Assembly (NCBI RefSeq): GCF_001580995.1
Contig: NZ_LHZU01000143.1
Coordinates: 53,599 to 117,598, forward strand
Length of the DNA: 64,000 bases
Origin: Acetobacter senegalensis
GTDB lineage: Bacteria > Pseudomonadota > Alphaproteobacteria > Acetobacterales > Acetobacteraceae
Reading direction: 5' to 3'
The notes under the pieces were generated by a model. That model was given only the letters and a program-made list of their open reading frames with translations. It was not told the origin of the DNA and did not search any database. This document shows, piece after piece, positions 45,895 to 53,485 of this stretch. Both the position numbers and the translations under genes were made by a program. Positions within the stretch are counted from its first letter, which is position 1; each line of letters begins with the position of its first letter.

Positions 45895-47066
45895 TGTGCG
45901 GCGGGCTCATGCTCTGGCTTACGGGTGGCTGCGTTATCGTGCGGCACGCCGTCCGGCTGTCCGGCCGTGTCCACATGCACAACAGGCACAACAGAAAGCC
46001 CCAAAGCAAGCTGATGGTTAGGGTCCAGCCCTTCATCAATCACGATCTTCACCGGCACGCGCTGCACAATTTTCACGTAGTTGCCCGTCGCGTTTTCAGG
46101 CGGGAAGGCACTGAACGTGGCACCAGTTCCCTTTTGCAGGGAATCAATATGGCCATGCAGCTTGATGGAGGAATAGGCATCCACCTTGATATCCACCTTC
46201 TGGCCGGGCCGCATGCGGGTGATCTGGGTTTCCTTGTAGTTGGCCACCACCCACACTTCAGGCTCCACAATGGAGAAAATGTGCTGACCGGCTGAAACGT
46301 AATTTCCCTGCTCCACATTACGCTGGGAGATCCAGCCATCATGCGGCGCGCGAATTTCCGTCCATTCAAGGTTCAGGTCAGCACTGTCCAGTTCGGCCTG
46401 AGCGTAGCGCACCTGCCCTTCCTGCTGGCTGACCTGAATTTTGGTGTTTTCAACGTTTGGCAGAACCGGAGTGGCGGTCTGCACCGCACCCTGTGCTTCC
46501 ATAACCTGCGCCTTGGCTGCATCCAGCGCTGCACGGGCGTAATCAATATCCTGCTGGGACGTTGCTGCCCGTTCAACGGAGCGCTGACGCTTGTAATCAG
46601 CTTCCGCCTTGAACACCTGAGCCTTGGCGGCGGCAAGGTTACCCTGCGCCTCGATCAACCTGCCGGGGAATTCCAGCGCGGCCACCTGATGCAGCATGTC
46701 CGCCCCCTGCTTGGCGGCCTGCGCCCGGATAAGAGACGCCGCAGCCTTGTCCCGTGCGGCTTTCCAGTCACGCGGGTCAATCCGGGCCAGCAACTGGCCT
46801 TTGCGGACAAACTGGTTATCGTTCACCAGCAGTTCGGTCACGTATCCAGCCACATGGGGCGCCACGGAAATGGAACGGCCAGCGGTAAAGGCATCGTCAG
46901 TTTCCACCTCGTTACGGGTCAAAAACCAGTACACGCCCGCGGCAATCGCCAGAACCACAATCACGATTGTCAGAATAATCTTGCCGCGCGCGCTTTTCTT
47001 TTTCTCGGATGGCTTGGCGCCGGTTTCAGATGCGGCTTCAGCCTGTTCGTTATGGTCGTCGGCCAT
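45891..47066 (-). CDS. emrA: HlyD/EmrA-type membrane fusion protein
   Basis: A 391-residue periplasmic adaptor. The basic cytoplasmic tail (KPSEKKKSARGK) is followed by one membrane segment (IILTIVIVVLAIAAGVYWFL). The lipoyl/barrel domain then shows VAPHVAGYVTELLVNDNQFV and GQLLARIDPRDW. A long helical hairpin (ANAAAK-type stretches up to about residue 215) precedes the second lipoyl half EIRAPHDGWISQRNVEQGNYV. An operator-like palindrome lies 64 bp upstream of the start. It leads a two-gene unit with the transporter, coupled by a 4-base overlap. Confidence 0.9.
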   Translation of the reverse strand: MADDHNEQAEAASETGAKPSEKKKSARGKIILTIVIVVLAIAAGVYWFLTRNEVETDDAFTAGRSISVAPHVAGYVTELLVNDNQFVRKGQLLARIDPRDWKAARDKAAASLIRAQAAKQGADMLHQVAALEFPGRLIEAQGNLAAAKAQVFKAEADYKRQRSVERAATSQQDIDYARAALDAAKAQVMEAQGAVQTATPVLPNVENTKIQVSQQEGQVRYAQAELDSADLNLEWTEIRAPHDGWISQRNVEQGNYVSAGQHIFSIVEPEVWVVANYKETQITRMRPGQKVDIKVDAYSSIKLHGHIDSLQKGTGATFSAFPPENATGNYVKIVQRVPVKIVIDEGLDPNHQLALGLSVVPVVHVDTAGQPDGVPHDNAATRKPEHEPAAQ

Positions 47067-47513
47067 CCTGTTCCCTGTCCATCAAACGCATACTCATTCA
47101 GCAGCCACTCCACCCAGAGGGGGCATCGGCTGACCGATCGGTTCGGTCAGTATGTGACACGATCATGAGACAGCATCAAGCGGACTTCACGCAGAGGAAG
47201 AGCCTTTGAGCAAAAAACCGGATGAGAGGATCATCAGAGAAAAAGAATTTCCCGGCCACATCACAAGGCCATGCAGCACGGACGACCCCGCTCCACAAAG
47301 CCTGTTTAAAACTGATTTTAAACTTCCAGAACGATCAGCAGAGCGGCCTTCGAGACCATTTCTAAAATCGGGCATTGAGAGCGGATCATGCGTTTCTATA
47401 GCCGAAAGGGCTGCTCCCCCCTCGGAAGGCAGTCCGGCAATCTAAAAAGCGAAGAGACAACACTGTCAGACGTCCGAGGGCACGCCCTTTGAATACCTTG
47501 CTGGAACCGCCTT
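47067..47513. other. Upstream region of the efflux operon, gene-poor
   Basis: About 447 bp. It holds the palindrome at 47130-47150 and otherwise no gene I can defend. An open frame from TTG 47206 to 47445 encodes 79 polar residues with no recognised motif and is listed as rejected. No TetR-type gene is present here or elsewhere in the window. Confidence 0.55.
47130..47150. promoter_or_regulatory. TetR-type operator palindrome upstream of emrAB-like genes
   Basis: CTGACCGA-TCGGT-TCGGTCAG has perfect 8-bp arms and lies 64 bp before the adaptor start. TGACCGA-type palindromes are typical TetR/AcrR operators, so the efflux operon is probably derepressed by a ligand. The regulator gene is not adjacent. 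Confidence 0.65.
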
Positions 47514-49385
47514 TTAGCGCTCAAGCCCCTGCGTGCGCACAAGGCGGGCGTACAATCCGTCCTGCGTAATCAGATCATCATGTGTGCCACATTCCACGGC
47601 GCGGCCGTCCTTCATGACAACCACAAGATCTGCCGACCGAACGGTAGAGAGACGATGCGCTACAATAATCGTGGTGCGGGAATGCCGCATCTGGGCCAGT
47701 GCATCCTGCACGGCGGCTTCATTCTCGCTATCCAGCGCACTGGTTGCTTCATCCAGCAGCAGTAGCCGAGGGTCTCGCAGCAGAGCCCGCGCCAGAGCCA
47801 CCCTTTGCCGTTGACCACCGGAAAGACGCTGCCCACCCGGCCCCACACCCGTTTTATATCCATTGGGCAAGGCAAGAATAAAAGGTTCCGCCGCTGCCGC
47901 GCGCGCCGCTGCCTCTACGGCTTCCTCCGGTGCGCCCGGTTTGCCGATCTGAATGTTATCGCGCACGGAAAAATCAAACAGCAATGGGTCCTGACTCACA
48001 TAGGCAATGGCATCCCGCAGGCTATCCAGTGTCAGAGTCCGCAGGTCTTCCCCATCCAGCAGAATACGCCCCGATGTCACATCATGCAGGCGCGGGATAA
48101 GCGAGAGCGCTGTGGATTTACCCGCCCCTGAAAGACCCACCAACGCAACCGTCTGCCCGGGCTTTACCTTGAAGCTCAGCCCGTCCAACCCAACGCGGCC
48201 ATCGGGATACACAAACCCCACATTCTCAAACACCAGTTCCCCATGGCCCGGTGGCAGAGGCACAGCATTGGGCTGTTCCGTTACGGCGGGTTTTTCATCA
48301 ATTACGTCAAATACGCGCACAAGGCCCGCCAGGCCTTCCTGCAAGGCCGCATTCAGTGCGCCCAGCGCCCGCAACGGTCGGGCTGCCAGCAGAAGGGCCG
48401 CCACAAAACCGGAGAAGTCGCCCAGCGTGGCACCGCCCATGGCGGCACGCCACCCTGCAAACCCCAGAACGGCGGCGACCGCAGACCCACCCAGAGCCTC
48501 CAGCAGCGGATCAACGCGCGCGCGGCCCCGCGTAATACGCAGCATGGCCTGATACAGATGATCAAAAGAAAGTGCTGCCCGCGCCTGTTCCCGCTGCTCC
48601 ATACGATAAACACGCACGGTGCGGGCCTGCGCAAAGCTTTCGGTCAGAAACGCTGCGGTCTCCCCGATTCTCTCCTGCATCCCGCCAGAAGCGCGACGTA
48701 CCCGCTTGCCCAATTTCTGAATGGGAACCGCCGCAATAGGATACAGCAGGCCCGCAATCAGGCTGAGTTCCCAATCCATGTAGAACATGGACGCAATCAG
48801 CCCCACGACCGTCACCACATCCCCCAGCGAATTGACCGCGCGGATCATGGCTTCACGGATGGAAACAGCATCGGTGGTGAAGCGAGCCGCCAGTTTGGCC
48901 GGGGGTTCACGTTCAATCCGGGTGATGTCTGTCTGCACCAGATGGTCAAACATCTCACCCTGCAAGCCGCGAATCACCACAAGCACCAGCCCCTGCGCGG
49001 CCAGTGTCTGCGCATACTGAGCCAACGCCTTGGAGACCGTAATCATCACCACCAGCAGCGGCACCTGATACAGAATGCGGGAATCATGCGCTGAAAACAT
49101 ATCCAGCGCGCGCTGGATCACCAGCGGGTAGAGAGCCGTCAATGCGGCTGTCAGCACCGTCAGCCCAATAACCGCAACAATCCGGCCCGGATGTTTGCGC
49201 ACCTGATCCCGCCACAGGCGTTTCAGCAGCACGCGCGTATCATCCGGCACAAGACCACCACGCGGTTTCTTGCCACCAGTCGTCTGCCCGGCTTCCTGCA
49301 CACTGACAGGAGCCGTGGTCTTGGATGAAGCCGCTGGAATGGGGGCCTGAGCAGGCCGAACGGAAGCCGGATGAGATGACGTCAT
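47514..49385 (-). CDS. ABC exporter, MsbA/lipid-type half-transporter
   Basis: A 623-residue fused permease/ATPase. An Ala/Pro-rich N-terminal extension (about residues 1-50) is followed by six membrane helices (IVAVIGLTVLTAALTALYPLV is the first). The ATPase has Walker A LVGLSGAGKST, signature RLSGGQRQRVALARALLRD, Walker B LLLLDEATSALDSE and H-loop IVAHRLSTV. Its pattern AEPFILALPNGYKTGVGPGG is close to MsbA/lipid exporters, but the substrate is not proven. It follows cca on the same strand with a 66-bp gap, and the window's other such exporter (8.8-10.6 kb) differs clearly. Confidence 0.88.
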   Translation of the reverse strand: MTSSHPASVRPAQAPIPAASSKTTAPVSVQEAGQTTGGKKPRGGLVPDDTRVLLKRLWRDQVRKHPGRIVAVIGLTVLTAALTALYPLVIQRALDMFSAHDSRILYQVPLLVVMITVSKALAQYAQTLAAQGLVLVVIRGLQGEMFDHLVQTDITRIEREPPAKLAARFTTDAVSIREAMIRAVNSLGDVVTVVGLIASMFYMDWELSLIAGLLYPIAAVPIQKLGKRVRRASGGMQERIGETAAFLTESFAQARTVRVYRMEQREQARAALSFDHLYQAMLRITRGRARVDPLLEALGGSAVAAVLGFAGWRAAMGGATLGDFSGFVAALLLAARPLRALGALNAALQEGLAGLVRVFDVIDEKPAVTEQPNAVPLPPGHGELVFENVGFVYPDGRVGLDGLSFKVKPGQTVALVGLSGAGKSTALSLIPRLHDVTSGRILLDGEDLRTLTLDSLRDAIAYVSQDPLLFDFSVRDNIQIGKPGAPEEAVEAAARAAAAEPFILALPNGYKTGVGPGGQRLSGGQRQRVALARALLRDPRLLLLDEATSALDSENEAAVQDALAQMRHSRTTIIVAHRLSTVRSADLVVVMKDGRAVECGTHDDLITQDGLYARLVRTQGLER

Positions 49386-49451
49386 GCCCGTCCCTCTACC
49401 AGCCTCCTGCCGCCACGTAAAAGAGAGAGGCCGTCTTTTCCCTGCTGAGGG

Positions 49452-50708
49452 TCACTCAAACCCATGCCGCAGACGGTCCAGACAGGCCTCTCGTGATGCG
49501 GTGCACCCTTCCGCCATCCACCAGTTCCGCACACGCGCAAGCACCTGCCCCACTGCGGGGCCCGGTGCATGGCCAGCAGCCACAATATCCCGCCCCGCCA
49601 CCGGAAAAACGGGGCGCGGTATTCCCTCAAGGCGTTTACGCAAGGCTTCAAAAGCCCGTGCATCAGGCTGCGCGATTTCTGTCTGAGCGGTCTGGCCGGC
49701 CTCAGCATCAGCCAAAAGCGTGGCCTGCCGCAGCCATGTCCGCCCGATCAGAGGGCGTGCGGGCTCATCTGCCAGAAAACGCCGCAAAGCCGCATCCGTG
49801 ACATCTGTTTCCGGCACCGGACCTTCCGATACAGCCAGCAGAAACGCCGTATCCGCTCGGGAAAGCTTGAGGTGTTGCGCCACATCAAGCTTGCTGCCCT
49901 CCGCCAACGCCGCCAGCCGCAGCACGGCATCTGCCGGTGCCCCTGCCTGAACAAGATGTATAAATCGGCCGAGCGCGAAACCCTGAGGCAGAATCACGGA
50001 CAGCACTCCGGCCCGTGCCATCATCGCAACCAGTGTGGCTGCATTGGGGCCGGTCAGAATCCGCTGGAGTTCGGACCACACGCGCTCGACCGACAGCCGC
50101 GTTATCAGCCCCACACGCTGCGTAATGGCCCGCATGGCCTCTGCATCCGGCTCGCCGGTGCCATACCGGCCCTGAAACCGAAAAAAACGCAGAATCCGGA
50201 GGGCATCTTCCTCTATACGGGTGCCTGCATCCCCCACAAACCGTACAAGCCCCTGCGCCAGATCCGCTTGCCCGCCAAAATAATCATGCAGAGTACCATC
50301 CCGGCTGCGTGACATGGCGTTGATGGTAAAATCACGCCGGGCGGCATCTTCCCGCCAGTCCGTGGTCCAGCACACCACGGCATGACGCCCATCGGTTTCC
50401 ATATCCCGGCGAAGCGTTGTGATCTCATAAGGGGCAGAGGCAATCACCGCTGTAACCGTGCCGTGTGACAGGCCAGTGGGCACCACCTTGATGCCAGCGG
50501 CTTTCAACGTGTCCTGCACCTGTTCGGGCGTTTCCGGGGTTGCCATATCCACGTCCGCCACGGACCGCCCCATCAGCAGGTCCCGCACCACCCCGCCCAC
50601 CAGCCGGGCCTGAGGCAAAACAGCCCATATCTGCGCAAGCGCGCTCCGCTGGGCAGGTGTCAGCCCTTCACTGCCAGCGTCCATCTCCTTAGGGGCCCTG
50701 CCCTTCAC
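49452..50708 (-). CDS. cca: CCA tRNA nucleotidyltransferase
   Basis: This enzyme adds or repairs the CCA end of tRNA. A class II nucleotidyltransferase head is clear: ARLVGGVVRDLLMGRSVADV holds the GG and DxD metal sites. RRDFTINAMSRSRDGTLHDYFGG and RIEEDALRILRFFRFQGRYG follow. The C-terminal helical domain carries an insertion typical of alphaproteobacteria. The start is uncertain: GTG 50708 overlaps the DUF1285 stop (TGA/GTG overlap) and has a GAGAG-type site, while ATG 50684 or ATG 50729 are alternatives. It is in a same-strand unit with the DUF1285 gene and the ABC exporter. Confidence 0.93.
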   Translation of the reverse strand: MKGRAPKEMDAGSEGLTPAQRSALAQIWAVLPQARLVGGVVRDLLMGRSVADVDMATPETPEQVQDTLKAAGIKVVPTGLSHGTVTAVIASAPYEITTLRRDMETDGRHAVVCWTTDWREDAARRDFTINAMSRSRDGTLHDYFGGQADLAQGLVRFVGDAGTRIEEDALRILRFFRFQGRYGTGEPDAEAMRAITQRVGLITRLSVERVWSELQRILTGPNAATLVAMMARAGVLSVILPQGFALGRFIHLVQAGAPADAVLRLAALAEGSKLDVAQHLKLSRADTAFLLAVSEGPVPETDVTDAALRRFLADEPARPLIGRTWLRQATLLADAEAGQTAQTEIAQPDARAFEALRKRLEGIPRPVFPVAGRDIVAAGHAPGPAVGQVLARVRNWWMAEGCTASREACLDRLRHGFE

Positions 50709-51307
50709 GCCATTTTGCTCTCTGCACATAAACGGGCCAGAGGAAAAAAGCTGTCACAGCTCCATACCCCCATGCAGGGAACCCCATTGCAGGTGCCCGG
50801 CTCGGCCAGTGCCGCAAGCTCATACCAAACAGATCGCGTCAACCGCGCTTCCACCGGAAACATGCCATCACCGGTCCGCACAAGCAGGTAAGGCGGGCAC
50901 CCGCCATCACCGCAGGCATCAGGCGGAACATCCCATACGGCGCGAATCGGATGCTCACGGCTGGCGATGACCGGTTCATCCACATTGGTGCGAAAACACA
51001 GGCGCTGCATGCGGCCGCAGCCCTTCCATTCCAGCTCTACCGCCAGAAATGGCACATCTTCCACTTCAATATACCCCGTCTCGAAAGGAGTACGGAGCAA
51101 ATAGCCGCCTTTTTTGTCTCTGGTCAGCATGGACCCGAACAGACACACCATGGGCTTGCGCTCTATAGGGGTGCCCCGATACAACCAGACCCCATCCCGA
51201 CGGATCAGAAACGGCAGTTTTCTGGGCTCTTCGCCTGTTTTCGCCGTATCGGGTCCTGCGGTATGGCAGGGAGATCCGCGGTCAGGGTGTGGGCCTTCAT
51301 CATGCAC
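50705..51307 (-). CDS. DUF1285 protein
   Basis: A 200-residue cytoplasmic protein of the uncharacterised DUF1285 family, recognised from its core blocks DGVWLYRGTPIERKPMVCLF, DKKGGYLLRTPFETGYIEVEDVPF and RTNVDEPVIASREHP. Cysteines cluster in CRMQRLCFR-like and CNGVPCMGVWSCD segments, the latter in an unusual C-terminal extension. The start is GTG with AGGAT upstream. In alphaproteobacteria this family commonly lies between moxR and cca, as here. I know of no firm function. Confidence 0.85.
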   Translation of the reverse strand: MHDEGPHPDRGSPCHTAGPDTAKTGEEPRKLPFLIRRDGVWLYRGTPIERKPMVCLFGSMLTRDKKGGYLLRTPFETGYIEVEDVPFLAVELEWKGCGRMQRLCFRTNVDEPVIASREHPIRAVWDVPPDACGDGGCPPYLLVRTGDGMFPVEARLTRSVWYELAALAEPGTCNGVPCMGVWSCDSFFPLARLCAESKMA

Positions 51308-51405
51308 TGACAGATAATCCTGTTATGACTGTTTCACTGCGTGGAGAATGATATAGGGATCATACCCCGCTTGATGTAAGCCCTGTATCTGCACAGACTG
51401 GACCC

Positions 51406-52419
51406 ATGACCGCATCAGACACACAGCCCCAGCCCGCCCCGACCCAACCTGATGTGCGTGAGGCCGACCGCCTTTGCGCCCACCTGCAGGCCGTGCAGCA
51501 GGAAACAGCCCGCGTGATTTTTGGGCAGGGGAAGGTCATCAACCAGACACTGACCGCCATACTGGCCGGGGGCCACGCCCTGCTGGTTGGCGCGCCGGGG
51601 CTGGGCAAGACCCTTCTGGTCACCACCCTTGGCACCGTGCTGGGGCTTGATGCGCGCCGCGTGCAGTTCACCCCGGACCTGATGCCGTCTGACATTACCG
51701 GCAGCGAAATTCTGGACGAAGACGCCTCCGGCCACCGCAGTTTCCGCTTTGTCCCGGGCCCGGTCTTCTGCCAGTTGCTGATGGCTGATGAAATCAACCG
51801 CGCCAGTCCGCGCACACAGTCCGCATTGTTGCAGGCCATGCAGGAACGCCGGGTGGCCGTGGCCGGAGCAGAGCATAAACTGCCCCAGCCTTTCCATGTG
51901 CTGGCAACCCAGAACCCGCTGGAGCAGGAAGGCACCTACCCCCTGCCAGAAGCCCAGCTTGACCGCTTCATGCTGCAAATTCCCCTCACCTTTCCGGATG
52001 CAGAGTCGGAACGCGCCATGCTGCTGGCCACCACCGGCTCGGAGCAGGCTCCGCCCCAGCAGGTTATGAGTGCGGAAAGCCTGATTGCGGCGCAGGCTCT
52101 TGTGCGCACCCTGCCGGTGGGTGAAAAAATTGTAGACGCCATTCTGGCGCTGGTGCGCTCCGCCCGCCCGGAAACCACGCAGGATGAAGCCTTGCGCGGC
52201 CAGATTGCCTGGGGCCCAGGCTCACGCGCTGCACAGGCCCTGATGCTGGCCACCCGTGCCCGCGCCCTGCTGGATGGCCGCCTCTCCCCCAGTCTGGATG
52301 ATGTGATTGCGCTTGCCCGTCCGGTTCTGGCGCATCGTATGGCGCTCACATTTGCGGCACGCGCGGAAGGCGTGCATCTGGATGATGTGATCACCCGGCT
52401 CGTCAACCGGCTGGGCTGA
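51406..52419 (+). CDS. moxR: MoxR-family AAA+ ATPase
   Basis: A 337-residue chaperone-like ATPase. Walker A is GAPGLGKTLLV (residues ~62-72). MADEINRASPRTQSALLQAMQERRVAV holds Walker B and the MoxR signature. The sensor 1 block is VLATQNPLEQEGTYPLPEAQLDRF. MoxR proteins help assemble or mature complexes together with von Willebrand A-type proteins, and the next gene encodes one (DUF58). It is the first gene of a compact four-gene unit on the plus strand. Confidence 0.95.
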   Translation: MTASDTQPQPAPTQPDVREADRLCAHLQAVQQETARVIFGQGKVINQTLTAILAGGHALLVGAPGLGKTLLVTTLGTVLGLDARRVQFTPDLMPSDITGSEILDEDASGHRSFRFVPGPVFCQLLMADEINRASPRTQSALLQAMQERRVAVAGAEHKLPQPFHVLATQNPLEQEGTYPLPEAQLDRFMLQIPLTFPDAESERAMLLATTGSEQAPPQQVMSAESLIAAQALVRTLPVGEKIVDAILALVRSARPETTQDEALRGQIAWGPGSRAAQALMLATRARALLDGRLSPSLDDVIALARPVLAHRMALTFAARAEGVHLDDVITRLVNRLG

Positions 52420-52423
52420 CGCC

Positions 52424-53485
52424 TTGGCACAGTCTGCCTTTTCACCCGCCGCCCTGCTGCGCCTGTTTCGGAACCGGTCTGCCGGACAGAACCTGAGCAG
52501 CGGGGAGACCACGTCCTTCACGGCCCCTACCGGCCGCCAGCCCGATACCCGCACGGCGGCAGCACCCTCCGGCGCAGCTTCTGGCGTTGCCAATCAGGCG
52601 TCCTCCCTTGCCGCACGCCTGCCGGACCTCGTGATCCGAGCAGACCATATTGCCGCCACGCTATATGCAGGTCAGCACGGCCAGCGGCGCGCAGGATGGG
52701 GAGACACGTTCTGGCAATATCGTCAGGCGCAGCCCGGCGAGCCAACAACACACATAGACTGGCGACAGTCCGCCCGCAGCACCCATGCTTATGTGCGTGA
52801 AACGGAAGCCGAATCCGCTCAGACGATCCTGCTGTGGTGTGATCTTTCCCCCTCCATGCAGTGGCGCTCTGCATCCTCTCTGCCTGAAAAGCGGGAGCGC
52901 GCGGTACTCCTGCAACTGGCCATGGCCGCCTTGCTGCTGCGCAATGGGGAGCGGGTAAAGCTGCTGACTCCCTCCGGCATGGCCCCGTTGCCCGCCAGCG
53001 GGACACCGCTGGAACGGCTGGCGCTCGGACTGGCCCATATGGAGCGCACCTCCACACCCTCAGCCAGCGTGCTTCCTCCGGTTTCTCTGGTGCCACGCCA
53101 TGCCCATGTTCTCATTGCCAGTGATTTTCTGTGCCCGGATGAAGCATTGTTGTCCTGCCTGCGCCATCTGGCGGGCCTGCCTGCACGGGCACACCTGATC
53201 CAGATCGCAGATCCGGCAGAGCTCACATTGCCCTATCAAGGGCGTGTGGAATTTGAGGGGCTGGAACAGGAAGCGCCGGTTGATCTGCCCCATGTGCAAA
53301 CACTACGGCAGGACTACGAGAGCCTTGTCACCGCCCGCAATGCTGCTTTAACAGCGCAGGCCGCAACATATGGGCATGACCTTGTTTTACATTGCACGCA
53401 GGATGCGCCCCTGCCCACATTGCTGACGCTGCATGGCCTGATAAGCGGCAGATCCGGTGGCCACCGTGAGGGCGCGCGGCCATGA
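52424..53485 (+). CDS. DUF58 protein (VWA-like MoxR partner)
   Basis: A 353-residue protein with the DUF58 core. It contains IRADHIAATLYAGQHGQRRA, then QYRQAQPGEPTTHIDWRQSA and ETEAESAQTILLWCDLSPSM, the last with the metal-ion-dependent adhesion-like DxSxS. The start is TTG, 4 bp after the moxR stop. The next gene starts within its stop codon. It is probably delivered to, or matured by, MoxR. There is no membrane segment in the sequence. Confidence 0.9.
   Translation: MAQSAFSPAALLRLFRNRSAGQNLSSGETTSFTAPTGRQPDTRTAAAPSGAASGVANQASSLAARLPDLVIRADHIAATLYAGQHGQRRAGWGDTFWQYRQAQPGEPTTHIDWRQSARSTHAYVRETEAESAQTILLWCDLSPSMQWRSASSLPEKRERAVLLQLAMAALLLRNGERVKLLTPSGMAPLPASGTPLERLALGLAHMERTSTPSASVLPPVSLVPRHAHVLIASDFLCPDEALLSCLRHLAGLPARAHLIQIADPAELTLPYQGRVEFEGLEQEAPVDLPHVQTLRQDYESLVTARNAALTAQAATYGHDLVLHCTQDAPLPTLLTLHGLISGRSGGHREGARP

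Noticed and set aside
47206..47445. 79-codon plus-strand frame in the gap upstream of the efflux operon
   Set aside because: The TTG start lacks support and the polar sequence matches nothing I know; it is left as unassigned space.
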